From an uncultured Clostridia bacterium (GTDB lineage: Bacteria; Bacillota; Clostridia; Christensenellales; Borkfalkiaceae), in assembly GCA_947629515.1 (NCBI GenBank), contig CANRDY010000011.1:1-38473 (forward strand): 38,473 bases of DNA. Reading direction: 5' to 3'. Positions 16,740 to 25,258 of this stretch are shown here, piece after piece; position 1 is the stretch's first letter, and each line of letters opens with the position of its first letter. The notes under the pieces were generated by a model. It ran no database searches, was not told the origin of the DNA, and worked only from the letters and a program-made list of their open reading frames with translations. The position numbers and the translations under genes are program-made.

Positions 16740-17189
16740 ATGAGAATAGACACTTTATCGCCCGCAGAGGGTTCGAACATTCCCGCCAAGAGATTGGGCA
16801 GGGGCATAGGCTCGGGACTCGGCAAAACTTCGGGCAAAGGACATAAAGGACAGTGGGCGCGTTCGGGCGGCGGCGTTCGTCCCGGCTTCGAGGGCGGTCA
16901 GATGCCCATGCACAGGCGCGTACCCAAGCGCGGCTTCCACAACAAGTGGGCTGTGGAATACACCATAGTCAACATCGGCACGCTCGAAAATCTGCCCGCG
17001 GGGACGGTCGTAGACCTTGCCTACGCGGAGGAACACGGGCTTTGCAAGCACGTAAAGAACTCGGCGGGGCTTAAAGTTTTGGGCAAGGGCGAACTGACCA
17101 AGGCTTTGACCGTAAAGGCGGCGAAGTTCTCGGCGAGCGCAAAGGAAGCCATCGAAAAGGCGGGCGGCAAAGCCGAGACCGCAGAGTAA
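16740..17189 (+). CDS. rplO: 50S ribosomal protein L15
   Basis: A late-assembly protein. The 149 residues begin with [28 protein letters not shown], whose Gly-rich tail threads into 23S rRNA, followed by [17 protein letters not shown]. The C-terminal KOW-like domain is present ([33 protein letters not shown]). Confidence 0.98.
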   Translation: MRIDTLSPAEGSNIPAKRLGRGIGSGLGKTSGKGHKGQWARSGGGVRPGFEGGQMPMHRRVPKRGFHNKWAVEYTIVNIGTLENLPAGTVVDLAYAEEHGLCKHVKNSAGLKVLGKGELTKALTVKAAKFSASAKEAIEKAGGKAETAE

Positions 17190-17227
17190 ACTCACCCGTC
17201 TTATAAGGGCGGCGCACGAGGTTTGAT

Positions 17228-18586
17228 ATGTTTGAAACAATTAAGAATTGTTTTAAGGTAAAGGAGATAAGGAAGAAGATATGGATAACCTTATTGCTTC
17301 TTCTCATCTTCCGTCTGGGCTGTTATATACCCGTACCGGGCATTGACACGGCTACCTTTTACAACGAAATATCGGGCAACGAATTTCTGAGCGTAATGTC
17401 GTCCATTACGGGCGGATCGCTTGCGCAGGCAACGCTGTTCGCGCTCGGCATAAGCCCCTACATCAACGCTTCGATAATAATCCAGCTTCTTACGGTGGGC
17501 ATACCCGCGCTCGAAAGGCTTTCGAAGCAGGGCGAGGACGGCAGAAAGAAGATAGCCCAGATAACGAGGTACGTCACCATAGGTCTTGCCATAGCGCAGG
17601 CGGTGGGAATAATAGTCAACTTCGGCATACAGGGCAACGCGCTCGACCTCGTAATATTCGGCAGTAACACGATAGGCGTAACGGGAGCGCAGTGGTTGGC
17701 GGGCATATTCCTTGCGACCGTCTACACGGCGGGCGCGATGCTCGTCATGTGGATAGGCGAGAGGATAACCGAATACGGCATATCCAACGGCATATCTCTC
17801 ATCATCTTCATCGGCATACTGTCGACGGCGGGACTTACCGTCATCTCCAAAATTCAGGAGGGCTTCACGACCAACGTCAACGCGTTCTGGGAAATTCTCG
17901 GGTTCGTGCTTCTGACCATCGTGGAGTTTGCGGCGATCGTCACGGTCGACCTCTCCGAAAGGAGAATACCCGTACAGTACGCAAAACAGGTCAAGGGCAG
18001 AAGAATGTACGGCGGACAGTCGTCGGTCATTCCCATAAGGATCTCCGGCTCGGGCGTTATGCCCCTCATCTTCGCGTTCGCGCTCATCTCCTTCCCCCAG
18101 ATGATAATATCCCTCTTCTGGCCGGGAAGCGGCGCGGAACAGGGCATAACCCTCTGGTTCTCGGGTTCGTCGTCGCAGTGGTACGGACAGCTCATATACA
18201 TGATAACGCTGTGCGTGCTCATATTCGCGTTTGCGTTCTTCTATGCGTCGATGCAGTTCAACCCCGAGGACGTCTCCAAGACCATTCAGCAGAACGGCGG
18301 CTTTATACAGGGCATACGCCCCGGCAAGCCCACCGCGCTCTATCTTAAAAAGATCTCCAACCGCATAACCCTGTTCGGGGCGATATATCTCTCGCTCGTG
18401 GCGTTCATACCCTCGATCCTCTCGATGGTGCTCACAAGCCTGAATATAATTTCGGCGGGTGCGACGTCGCTGCTTTCGGTGTTCTCCACCACGGGTATAC
18501 TCATAGTCGTCTCCGTCGCGCTCGAACTCGACAAGCAGATGGAAAGCCAGCTTATGATGAAGAACTACAAGGGCTTTTTGAAGTAA
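17228..18586 (+). CDS. secY: Preprotein translocase subunit SecY
   Basis: The channel of the Sec translocon. The 452 residues show about ten hydrophobic segments. Family marks are RLGCYIPVPGID at TM1, a plug-region ISGNEFLSVMSSITGGSL, ALGISPYINASIIIQLL in TM2, and GIRPGKPTALYLKKISNRITLFGAIYLSLVAFIP in the cytosolic loop before TM9. The stop codon overlaps the adk start (TAATG, 18584-18588). Confidence 0.98.
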   Translation: MFETIKNCFKVKEIRKKIWITLLLLLIFRLGCYIPVPGIDTATFYNEISGNEFLSVMSSITGGSLAQATLFALGISPYINASIIIQLLTVGIPALERLSKQGEDGRKKIAQITRYVTIGLAIAQAVGIIVNFGIQGNALDLVIFGSNTIGVTGAQWLAGIFLATVYTAGAMLVMWIGERITEYGISNGISLIIFIGILSTAGLTVISKIQEGFTTNVNAFWEILGFVLLTIVEFAAIVTVDLSERRIPVQYAKQVKGRRMYGGQSSVIPIRISGSGVMPLIFAFALISFPQMIISLFWPGSGAEQGITLWFSGSSSQWYGQLIYMITLCVLIFAFAFFYASMQFNPEDVSKTIQQNGGFIQGIRPGKPTALYLKKISNRITLFGAIYLSLVAFIPSILSMVLTSLNIISAGATSLLSVFSTTGILIVVSVALELDKQMESQLMMKNYKGFLK

Positions 18587-19209
18587 TGAACATAATTCTT
18601 TTGGGTGCGCCCGGCGCGGGCAAGGGCACGCAGGCGAGCAAAATAGCCGCAAAGTACGGCTTGATGCACATCTCCACGGGCGACATATTCCGCGCAAACA
18701 TAAAGGGCGGAACGCCTATAGGCAAAATAGCAAAGTCGTATATCGACGCGGGCAAGCTCGTCCCCGACGAGGTGACGTGCGAGATAGTAAAGAACCGCCT
18801 TTCGGAAGAGGACGTAAAAAAGGGGTATATGCTCGACGGCTTCCCCCGCAATCTCTTTCAGGCCGAAGAACTCTCGAAGTTCGCAACTATCGACGTCTGC
18901 TTAAATATCGACGTCCCCCGCGACCTGTTGATGGACAGGATCTGCGGCAGAAGGGTATGCTCGTGCGGCGAGAGCTATCACGTCTCCACCCTCAACGGTT
19001 CCAACGTGTGCGCAAAGTGCGGCAGGGAGCTGTATATAAGGGAAGACGACAACCCCGCCACCGTCGAAGCCCGTCTTAAAACCTACGAGGAGCAGACGGC
19101 TCCGCTCATAGGTTACTACAAAAAAAAGGGCAAGCTCGTCACGGTGCACGGCGGCAAGGGTTCGCCCGACGAGGTATTTGCGCAGATAGTGCTTGCGCTC
19201 GGCGAATGA
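18586..19209 (+). CDS. adk: Adenylate kinase
   Basis: Catalyses ATP + AMP to 2 ADP. The P-loop GAPGAGKGTQA (7-17), the AMP-site ISTGD and DGFPRN are intact. The LID domain carries Cys residues for zinc (RRVCSCGESYH ... CAKCGREL), but the first pair is C-x-C rather than the usual C-x2-C. The DDNPATVEARLKTYEEQTAPLI segment is standard. Length 207. Translation probably restarts from the overlapping secY stop codon, as no strong SD is visible. Confidence 0.97.
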   Translation: MNIILLGAPGAGKGTQASKIAAKYGLMHISTGDIFRANIKGGTPIGKIAKSYIDAGKLVPDEVTCEIVKNRLSEEDVKKGYMLDGFPRNLFQAEELSKFATIDVCLNIDVPRDLLMDRICGRRVCSCGESYHVSTLNGSNVCAKCGRELYIREDDNPATVEARLKTYEEQTAPLIGYYKKKGKLVTVHGGKGSPDEVFAQIVLALGE

Positions 19210-19210
19210 A

Positions 19211-19957
19211 ATGGTGACCGTTAAGTCTGTGGAGGAGATCGCGCTCATGCGCGAGAGCTGCCGCGTTGTTAAAAAGACCCTCGAATTCGTGGGGAGGAAC
19301 ATACGGGCGGGAATGACCACCAAGCAGGTCGACGAACTCGTATACAAGTATATAATCTCAGAGGGGGCGACCCCGTCGAGCCTCGGCTACTGCGGCTATC
19401 CCGCAAGCTCGTGCGTCTCCGTAAACGAGGTGGTCGTTCACGGAATACCCTCCGACAGAGTGCTTTCGGACGGCGATATAGTCAGCGTCGACATAACCGC
19501 CGAAAAGAACGGATATAACGGCGACGCGGCGAGGACGTTCCTCATCGGCAACGTCTCGGAAGAGAAGAGAAAGCTCGTAAAAGTCACCGAGGAGTGCTTT
19601 TTCAAGGCTCTCGAGGGGCTCAGGGCGGGCACGCCGCTCTACGATATCGGCAACGCCGTGCAGACTCACGCCGAAAGCCACGGTTACAGCGTCGTAAGGG
19701 CGCTCGTGGGGCATGGTATAGGCAGGGAAATGCACGAGGACCCCTCGGTTCCCAACTACGGAAAAAAGGGCACGGGCATGCGCCTCAAAGCGGGAATGAC
19801 TATTTGTATCGAACCTATGATAAACATGGGCACGTACAAGGTCAACTTCTCGAGAGAGGACGGCTGGACGGTGACGACGGCGGACGGGCTTCCCTCGGCG
19901 CACTACGAAAACACGGTGCTCATTACCGAGGACGGCGCAGAGATTTTGACGCTTTGA
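19211..19957 (+). CDS. map: Methionine aminopeptidase, type I
   Basis: Removes the N-terminal Met from nascent proteins. All five metal ligands are visible: Asp in VSVDIT, Asp in YNGDAARTF, His in GHGIGREMHEDP, Glu in CIEPM and Glu in HYENTVLIT; the substrate His in VVVHGIP is also present. The ATG one base after the adk stop gives 248 residues and the standard start MVTVKSVEEIALMRESCRVV. An upstream in-frame TTG inside adk is rejected. No strong SD is seen. Confidence 0.97.
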   Translation: MVTVKSVEEIALMRESCRVVKKTLEFVGRNIRAGMTTKQVDELVYKYIISEGATPSSLGYCGYPASSCVSVNEVVVHGIPSDRVLSDGDIVSVDITAEKNGYNGDAARTFLIGNVSEEKRKLVKVTEECFFKALEGLRAGTPLYDIGNAVQTHAESHGYSVVRALVGHGIGREMHEDPSVPNYGKKGTGMRLKAGMTICIEPMINMGTYKVNFSREDGWTVTTADGLPSAHYENTVLITEDGAEILTL

Positions 19958-19964
19958 GGAGCTT

Positions 19965-20264
19965 ATGAAAGTGACCACACCCCGGCGAGGCGGCGTTTGC
20001 GTCAGCCGGCAAGGGCGGGACAAGGGAAGATATTACCTCATAAAAGAGGTCAATAAGGACGGCACGGTGACCGTGACCGACGGTAACTTCCGCAAACTCT
20101 CCGCTCCAAAGAAAAAAAATATAAAACATCTCACGCTTTTACCCGATCTTGCCGAGGCGATAGCCGAAAAGTTCGAAGAGGGCAGGCAGGTGTACGACAC
20201 CGAGATATATTCCGCGCTCCGTCCCTATAACGATGTAAAAGGCGGCGAGGGCGAAAATAAATAA
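19965..20264 (+). CDS. KOW-domain RNA-binding protein (L14e-like)
   Basis: A 99-residue protein found between map and infA in many Clostridia. The N-terminal half has a KOW-like strand pattern ([36 protein letters not shown]); the C-terminal half is acidic and helical ([30 protein letters not shown]). SD GAGGAG overlaps the map stop codon. It is likely ribosome-associated, but its role is not established. Confidence 0.85.
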   Translation: MKVTTPRRGGVCVSRQGRDKGRYYLIKEVNKDGTVTVTDGNFRKLSAPKKKNIKHLTLLPDLAEAIAEKFEEGRQVYDTEIYSALRPYNDVKGGEGENK

Positions 20265-20275
20265 AGGAGTGCTTA

Positions 20276-20497
20276 ATGTCGAAGGACGACGTAATCGAAA
20301 CCGAGGGAAAAGTAATAGAGTGTCTGCCCAACGCCAACTTCAAGGTACGGCTTTCAAACGGGCACGTCATAACGGCGTATATATCGGGCAAGCTCAGACT
20401 CAACTATATAAGGATAATCGAGGGCGACAGCGTAAAGCTCGAAATAAGCCCTTACGATTTGACCAAAGGCAGAATAACGTGGCGCAGCAAGAACTGA
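20276..20497 (+). CDS. infA: Translation initiation factor IF-1
   Basis: IF-1 occupies the 30S A site during initiation. The 73-residue OB-fold protein has [32 protein letters not shown] and [28 protein letters not shown], both typical. SD AAAGGAG precedes the ATG. Confidence 0.98.
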   Translation: MSKDDVIETEGKVIECLPNANFKVRLSNGHVITAYISGKLRLNYIRIIEGDSVKLEISPYDLTKGRITWRSKN

Positions 20498-20522
20498 GCC
20501 GAAACATTCAAGGAGAACAACC

Positions 20523-20639
20523 ATGAAAGTAAGACCTTCCGTAAAACCCATGTGCGACAAGTGCAAAGTCATAAAGCGTAACGGCAAAGTTATGGTAATT
20601 TGCTCTAAGAACAAGAGCCATAAACAGCGTCAGGGTTAA
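20523..20639 (+). CDS. rpmJ: 50S ribosomal protein L36, zinc type
   Basis: A 38-residue protein beginning [19 protein letters not shown] and ending [10 protein letters not shown]. It keeps the C-x2-C ... C ... H zinc ligand pattern (Cys11, Cys14, Cys27 and a distal His), and is one residue longer than the usual 37 near the last ligand. SD AAGGAG is 7 bases from the ATG. It lies in its normal place between infA and rpsM. Confidence 0.97.
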   Translation: MKVRPSVKPMCDKCKVIKRNGKVMVICSKNKSHKQRQG

Positions 20640-20795
20640 GTTATTCGAACGCGCACGCATACCGCGCGCGCTTTGACGCGCTTTAAAAAAGCGAAAACAA
20701 TTCCGCGTCTTATCCCCCCGCATTCCGATCTATCGGGGGACGGGGCGTCGGTTGACATACACTCATTTTTAATATAAACAAGGAGAAAATTTTGT
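20640..20795 (+). other. Candidate structured leader before rpsM (alpha operon)
   Basis: This 156-base gap carries two hairpins: CGCTTT-AA-AAAGCG near 20679-20694 and TCCCCC/GGGGGA around 20713-20740. SD AAGGAG (20780-20785) and ATG (20796) follow. A TTGACA lies at 20752-20757, but its partner TATAAA is at 15-base spacing and would start transcription at the SD, so a promoter is doubtful. Regulation by S4, as in other alpha operons, is possible but not shown. Confidence 0.4.
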
Positions 20796-21170
20796 ATGGC
20801 ACGTATTGCCGGCGTAGATCTACCCAGAGAAAAGAGAGTCGAAATAGGGCTCACGTACATCTACGGGATAGGGCTTAAAACGTCGCAGAAGATTCTTGCG
20901 GCGACGGGCGTCGACCCCGATACAAGGGTCAAAGACCTCGACGAGACCACCGTATCCAAATTAAGAGAATATATCGATCACAACATAAGGGTTGAGGGTG
21001 AACTCAGGAGCGAGGTATCCCTCAACATCAAACGCCTTATGGAAATAGGCTGCTACCGCGGGATAAGGCACAGAAAGGGGCTTCCCGTAAGGGGTCAGTC
21101 CACCAAGACCAACGCGAGGACGAGAAAGGGTCCCCGCCGCACGGTTGCCAAGAAGAAGGGCGCGAAGTAA
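20796..21170 (+). CDS. rpsM: 30S ribosomal protein S13
   Basis: S13 contacts P-site tRNA and L5. The 124 residues begin [26 protein letters not shown] and end [31 protein letters not shown], the full family pattern including the basic tail that reaches the P site. Confidence 0.98.
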   Translation: MARIAGVDLPREKRVEIGLTYIYGIGLKTSQKILAATGVDPDTRVKDLDETTVSKLREYIDHNIRVEGELRSEVSLNIKRLMEIGCYRGIRHRKGLPVRGQSTKTNARTRKGPRRTVAKKKGAK

Positions 21171-21186
21171 GGAGGACGTATAGAAT

Positions 21187-21588
21187 ATGGCACAGCAACA
21201 GAAAAAACAGACTACGACGAGAAAACGCCGTGAGCTTAAAAAGGTCGACAGAGGTCAGGTGCACATTCAGTCCTCGTTCAACAACACGCTCGTAACGGTG
21301 ACCGACGCGCAGGGCAACGCCATAAGCTGGTCGTCGGCGGGCAGCCTCGGGTTCAAAGGATCGAGGAAGGGCACGCCCTTTGCGGCGCAGATGGCGACCG
21401 AAACGGCGGTAAAGGCGGCAAAGGAACACGGACTTCGTTCGGTCGAAGTGTACGTAAAGGGTCCCGGCGCGGGCAGGGAATCGGCAATAAGGGCAATAGG
21501 CGCGTGCGACGTGGAGATAACGCTCATCTCCGACGTATCGCCCATACCCCACAACGGATGCAGACCCCCCAAACGCCGCAGAGTATAA
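21187..21588 (+). CDS. rpsK: 30S ribosomal protein S11
   Basis: S11 forms part of the platform near the mRNA exit. The 133 residues include ASFNNT-type text ([24 protein letters not shown]), GTPFAAQMA and the C-terminal [27 protein letters not shown] precedes it. Confidence 0.98.
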   Translation: MAQQQKKQTTTRKRRELKKVDRGQVHIQSSFNNTLVTVTDAQGNAISWSSAGSLGFKGSRKGTPFAAQMATETAVKAAKEHGLRSVEVYVKGPGAGRESAIRAIGACDVEITLISDVSPIPHNGCRPPKRRRV

Positions 21589-21605
21589 GGAAGGAGGTAT
21601 AAAAA

Positions 21606-22229
21606 ATGGCAACTTACAGGCAGGCAAAATGCCGTCTTTGCAGAAGAGAGGGCGCAAAGCTCTTTTTGAAGGGCGACAAGTGCTACACGGGCAAATGCCC
21701 CTTCGATAAAAGACCCTTGGCTCCCGGCGTGCACGGCGCGTCGAGGAAGAAGGTTTCCGAATACGGACAGCAGCTGCGCGAAAAGCAGAAAGTAAAGCGC
21801 ATATACGGAGTGCAGGAAGGACAGTTCCGCGCATATTACGAGCGCGCCGACGCAATGAAGGGCATCACGGGCGAAAACATGCTCTCCCTTTTGGAGCGCA
21901 GGCTCGATAACGTGATATTCCGCATGGGCATAGGCGCGAGCCGCGCGCAGAGCCGCCAGCTCGTCAATCACGGTCACTTCCTCGTAAACGGCAGAAAGGT
22001 CAACATTCCCTCTTTCATAGTAAAGGCGGGCGACGTTATAACCGTTAAAGAGAGCAAGAGCGGCAACAAGTTCTTCGAAGAGATAAAGACGATGAAAGCG
22101 GCGAACATGCCCAAATGGCTGGAATTCGACCCCGCCAAGTTAGAGGGCAAAATACTCGCGCTTCCTCAGAGGGACGATATAGACAGTCAGATAGCCGAAC
22201 ACATGATTGTCGAGCTGTACTCCAAGTAA
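21606..22229 (+). CDS. rpsD: 30S ribosomal protein S4, cysteine (zinc) form
   Basis: S4 nucleates 30S assembly and binds nascent rRNA. The 207 residues carry four Cys near the N-terminus (9, 12, 26, 31), a zinc knuckle of the C+ form. [24 protein letters not shown] and the S4 RNA-binding domain ([38 protein letters not shown]) are clear. It lies just ahead of rpoA, as in many Clostridia. Confidence 0.98.
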   Translation: MATYRQAKCRLCRREGAKLFLKGDKCYTGKCPFDKRPLAPGVHGASRKKVSEYGQQLREKQKVKRIYGVQEGQFRAYYERADAMKGITGENMLSLLERRLDNVIFRMGIGASRAQSRQLVNHGHFLVNGRKVNIPSFIVKAGDVITVKESKSGNKFFEEIKTMKAANMPKWLEFDPAKLEGKILALPQRDDIDSQIAEHMIVELYSK

Positions 22230-22254
22230 AACCATAAATTAAGGAGGAAGTTTT

Positions 22255-23208
22255 ATGATCGAAATGGATATGCCCAAATTGGAGGCGGAAGAGAGCGAGG
22301 ACCAGTCCTATTGCAAGGTCGTCGTAGAACCGCTTGAAAAGGGCTTCGGGCTTACGATAGGCAACTGCCTCAGAAGAATACTGCTCTCCGCGCTTCCCGG
22401 TGCGGCGGCGCAGGGGATAAGGTTCCTCGACGGCAGCGTCAAGCACGAATTTTCCGCCGTTGCGGGCGTTAAAGAGGACGTTACCGAAATAATCCTCAAC
22501 CTCAAATCGCTTGCCATAAAGACGGCGGTCACCGATAAGGATTACGTAAAGGTCGTTCACCTCTACAAAGAGGGACCTTGCGAAGTTAAGGCGAGCGACA
22601 TAGCCGAGGACGCCGAGATAGAGATAATCAACGGCAACCAGCACATATGCACTATCGACGAGGGCGGCAAAATCGACCTTGAAATAACGATAGGCAGGGG
22701 CAGGGGCTACAAGGGCGCAGACCACACGCGGACGGAGCTGTTGGATTACATTCCCATAGACTCCATCTATACCCCTGTGAAAAAGGTCAACTATACGGTT
22801 GAAAACACCCGCGTAGGTCAGAATACCGACTACGACAAGCTCACTTTGGAAGTATGGACGAACGGCGCGTTCAGCGCAAAGGAAATAGTGTCGCTTGCGG
22901 CAAAGATAATGCAGGACCACATTTCGCTCTTCGTCGACCTTTCGGAATCCATAAGGGATATGGACATACTCGTCAAGAACGAGGACGACAAGCAGGCAAA
23001 AATACTCGCAATGGCAATCGAGGATATGGACCTTTCGGTTCGATCCTACAACTGCCTCAAACGCGCGAACATACACACGGTGGAAGACCTTACCAAGAAG
23101 ACCGAAGACGAAATGCTCAAAGTCAGGAATCTCGGCAGGAAATCGCTCGACGAAGTTATTTCCAAACTTCAATCCTACGGACTTTCACTTTCAAAAAAGG
23201 AGGACTGA
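22255..23208 (+). CDS. rpoA: RNA polymerase subunit alpha
   Basis: The assembly scaffold of RNA polymerase. The N-terminal domain has [21 protein letters not shown], and the C-terminal domain (about 250-310) has the two-helix motif [15 protein letters not shown]-type text ([21 protein letters not shown]) and [14 protein letters not shown], the UP-element contact region. Length 317 residues. rpoB and rpoC are elsewhere in the genome. Confidence 0.98.
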   Translation: MIEMDMPKLEAEESEDQSYCKVVVEPLEKGFGLTIGNCLRRILLSALPGAAAQGIRFLDGSVKHEFSAVAGVKEDVTEIILNLKSLAIKTAVTDKDYVKVVHLYKEGPCEVKASDIAEDAEIEIINGNQHICTIDEGGKIDLEITIGRGRGYKGADHTRTELLDYIPIDSIYTPVKKVNYTVENTRVGQNTDYDKLTLEVWTNGAFSAKEIVSLAAKIMQDHISLFVDLSESIRDMDILVKNEDDKQAKILAMAIEDMDLSVRSYNCLKRANIHTVEDLTKKTEDEMLKVRNLGRKSLDEVISKLQSYGLSLSKKED

Positions 23209-23211
23209 CAT

Positions 23212-23718
23212 ATGCCCGGCAAATTAGGCAGAACGGCAAGCCAGAGGAACGCGCTTTTAAGAAGTCAGGCGACCGACCTTCTCTGGTACGGCAAAATTAC
23301 AACCACCGCGGCTAAGGCAAAGGAACTTCAGCCTTACGTCGAAAAGATAATCACAAAGGCAATATCGGTTTACGACGACAACGAGGAATTCGACGTTAAA
23401 ACGACCGATAAAAAGGGCAAGGAAACGACCGTAAAGAGCGTTAAAGACAGCCCCAAGAAGCTCGCCGTAAGGCGCGCGCTCATGGGAAAGCTGCGCGACG
23501 TGCAGGAAGTTAAGCCCTTTTCGGAAAAGAAGTCGGAGTACAGGGAGAGGACCAAGGATATACGCCATCCCATAATGGAAAAGCTCTTCAACGAGATCGC
23601 GCCCAAGTACGCGCAGAGGAAGGAAGAGTCGGGTCAGGGCGGCGGATACACGCGCATTTATCTTTTGGGCACTCGTCGCGGCGACGGCGCCGAAGAGGCG
23701 ATAATCGAACTTGTGTAA
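23212..23718 (+). CDS. rplQ: 50S ribosomal protein L17 with internal insertion
   Basis: L17 closes the supercluster. Conserved parts are [44 protein letters not shown] and, at the end, [25 protein letters not shown]. The protein is 168 residues compared with about 115-130 normally, because of lysine-rich inserts at about 56-80 and 97-118. The gene starts 3 bases after the rpoA stop. Confidence 0.96.
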   Translation: MPGKLGRTASQRNALLRSQATDLLWYGKITTTAAKAKELQPYVEKIITKAISVYDDNEEFDVKTTDKKGKETTVKSVKDSPKKLAVRRALMGKLRDVQEVKPFSEKKSEYRERTKDIRHPIMEKLFNEIAPKYAQRKEESGQGGGYTRIYLLGTRRGDGAEEAIIELV

Positions 23719-23736
23719 TTTAATGTAAATAAATAT

Positions 23737-23765
23737 GCGGCGGGCACTTTGCAAGTGCCCGCCGC
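23737..23765. repeat. GC palindrome after rplQ
   Basis: GCGGCGGGCACTT and AAGTGCCCGCCGC form a perfect 13-bp stem with loop TGC. No U-tract follows, but its place 18 bases after rplQ suits a terminator or mRNA-end stabiliser. It belongs to the GCGGCG...CGCCGC family seen at eight further sites. Confidence 0.85.
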
Positions 23766-24265
23766 TTTGCTACCGTTAAACTTCGTATATGCTTCGTTCT
23801 GTGGTGTCGCGCTTGCGTTTTTGCTCAGTCATTTACGTCATTGTAAACTCCTTTCGCAAAATCCGCGCGCTCCTTGCATAACTCGCATCTCCGAAGTTTT
23901 TAACTTCGTTCTTGCATTTTTAAATAATATCGGAGCTTATTATGGCACTGTCATTTCGAGGGATATGACACGCGCCGTAGGCGCGGGATTGACCGAGAGA
24001 ATCCCCCCGTGGTCCGTGCTTGCCCTTTGAAACCAACACCCAATTCCAAATATTATCGTATCACATTATTTGCGCGCGCGGGTGAACCCCCACCTTCTAT
24101 TCCTCCCCCTTGTAATTTCCCCTCTCTATTCCCTCCCCTTTTTTAAGGGGGAGGGGAGGGTAGGGGTTTTTCTATAATATCCACCTTACAAAAACTCCGC
24201 TATACTGCGGAACAGACCCGTTCGACGCGCTTCGCTTGCTCAGGGTGACAGTTATTATTAGGATA
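23766..24265. repeat. Repeat-filled gap after rplQ
   Basis: No gene. It holds an ACTTCGTATATGC repeat (23771-23913), a short composite repeat with GTCATTTCGAGGGATATGA and hairpin CGCGCC-GTA-GGCGCG (23925-24035), the C/G-rich hairpin block CCCTCCCC/GGGGAGGG (24083-24176), and a segment with CCGCTATACTGCGG and CGCTTCGCTTGCTCAGGGTGAC (24183-24250), related to the widespread GTCACCCTGAG repeats. Confidence 0.8.
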
Positions 24266-24302
24266 GCGGCGGGGCGGGCTGTTTTACAGCCCGCCCCGCC
24301 GC
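24266..24302. repeat. 37-base GC palindrome
   Basis: Two 17-base arms, GCGGCGGGGCGGGCTGT and ACAGCCCGCCCCGCCGC, around TTT. The same palindrome occurs at 25827-25863 with loop AAA, and with a compensated base pair at 38067-38104. Confidence 0.9.
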
Positions 24303-24410
24303 TTAATGTTGAACAGCCTAAATGCCGTATTGCCTACGCCGTTAAGACACTTGGTCAAGCGGAACGCTTACGACGCATATACGAAGTTTAACGGTAGCAA
24401 AGCTGTGTCC
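24303..24410. repeat. Reverse copy of the GTTGAACAGCC / ACTTCGTATATGC repeats
   Basis: GTTGAACAGCC, CGCCGTTAAGACACTTGG, AAGCGGAACGCTT and GCATATACGAAGT appear in the reverse order of the copy near 6497-6590. No gene. Confidence 0.75.
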
Positions 24411-24484
24411 CGCCGCATATTCCGGCATATATATGAATATATTTAAGGGTGTGAAACTTTTTTCAACAAATAATTGCAATTTTC

Positions 24485-24512
24485 TTGACATATATTTTTT
24501 TAGTGATATAAT
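24485..24512 (+). promoter_or_regulatory. Promoter of small membrane protein 1
   Basis: TTGACA (24485-24490), 16 bases, TATAAT (24507-24512). Confidence 0.88.
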
Positions 24513-24544
24513 TTTGTATGAATTCAAATAAAGGAGATACATAT

Positions 24545-24784
24545 ATGCAGGATCTTATCAAACAAGTGAACTCATTGCCCCTCATCGTCAAAGTGCTCCT
24601 TTGCATACCCGCTGTGGAAATTTTCTACGGTATATGCAGGATCATCAACCAGGCGACGAAGCAGCCCATCGACGCGCTCTATCTGGTGCTCGCGATACTC
24701 ACCGTGTTCCCCGGCGCGTTCTTCATGTGGATAGTTGACCTTGTATGCGTGCTTATGTACGGTCACGCTTGCCTTCTCGGCTAA
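24545..24784 (+). CDS. Small membrane protein 1, tandem paralogue
   Basis: A 79-residue protein with two hydrophobic segments (about 12-34 and 45-72). The ATG is 8 bases after AAGGAG (24531-24536); an in-frame ATG at 24518 lies within the promoter's start region and is rejected. Its sequence resembles the next gene: a shared pattern LLxIPxVE...ILxxF.GxxFxWIxDLVxxLxxxH. No known family was recognised. Each of the two genes has its own strong promoter and terminator, so they may be expressed separately. Confidence 0.75.
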   Translation: MQDLIKQVNSLPLIVKVLLCIPAVEIFYGICRIINQATKQPIDALYLVLAILTVFPGAFFMWIVDLVCVLMYGHACLLG

Positions 24785-24805
24785 TCGAAAAAGAGCAGTT
24801 TTAAC

Positions 24806-24838
24806 GCCCCGTGGCTTTCAGCCGCGGGGCTATGCTTT
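24806..24838 (+). terminator. Terminator of small membrane protein 1
   Basis: GCCCCGTGGCT (24806-24816) pairs with AGCCGCGGGGC (24820-24830), with one G-U pair, loop TTC, then a T-rich TATGCTTTTA. Confidence 0.75.
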
Positions 24839-24909
24839 TACGGTGTTTCGCTTTATCCGAAAATTTGAATTTATCCAAAAAAAGGAGTGAAATATTTGTC
24901 GATATTAGT

Positions 24910-24937
24910 TTGACATACGCCCGAGATATGATATAAT
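24910..24937 (+). promoter_or_regulatory. Promoter of small membrane protein 2
   Basis: TTGACA (24910-24915), 16 bases, TATAAT (24932-24937), the same spacing as the promoter of the upstream paralogue. Confidence 0.88.
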
Positions 24938-24967
24938 ATAATCAATAAAATATAAGGAGAGGAAACA

Positions 24968-25201
24968 ATGTTTGCAACCTGGTTCAACAAACAAAGCCGT
25001 CTTATCCAGATTCTCCTTCTGTTAATCCCCGTAGTAAACTGGGTTACGGAAATTCTCGTAAGATGGTCGGCAGCCCTCAAAACCAAGAGCCTTGTAACCA
25101 TAGTAGTAGCGATCCTCGTTACTTTCTTCGGTTTGGCTTTCGGTTGGATCGACCTCGTATGGTGCTTGCTTTTCAAACATCTTGTGTTTGCAAAGGCGTA
25201 A
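24968..25201 (+). CDS. Small membrane protein 2, tandem paralogue
   Basis: A 77-residue protein with two hydrophobic segments (about 12-32 and 42-70). The C-terminal AFGWIDLVWCLLFKH aligns with FFMWIVDLVCVLMYGH of the upstream gene, and LLLLIPVVNWVTEIL with VLLCIPAVEIFYGI, so the two probably arose by duplication. SD AAGGAGAGG precedes the ATG. Function unknown; the short loop between the helices is basic (RWSAALKTK). Confidence 0.75.
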   Translation: MFATWFNKQSRLIQILLLLIPVVNWVTEILVRWSAALKTKSLVTIVVAILVTFFGLAFGWIDLVWCLLFKHLVFAKA

Positions 25202-25215
25202 ATCAGAGGAATCAA

Positions 25216-25258
25216 TTAAAACGTCGCGCTTGTTCGGGCGCGGCGTTTTAATTTTTAC
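25216..25258. terminator. Terminator of small membrane protein 2
   Basis: TTAAAACGTCGCGC (25216-25229) pairs with GCGCGGCGTTTTAA (25238-25251), with one G-U pair, followed by TTTTTA. The T-run overlaps the 3' end of the opposing yfcE, so it may serve both directions. Confidence 0.85.

Noticed and set aside
17291-18697. Long open frame opposite secY and adk
   Set aside because: Antisense to two highly conserved genes, with an Arg/Tyr-rich nonsense-like product.
20752-20778. TTGACA with TATAAA before rpsM as a promoter
   Set aside because: Spacing is 15 bases and transcription would begin at the rpsM SD, removing it. Left as a doubtful site within the leader.
24518-24544. ATG at 24518 as start of small membrane protein 1
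   Set aside because: It is only 5 bases after the -10 box and would give a hydrophilic extension; the ATG at 24545 has a well-placed SD.
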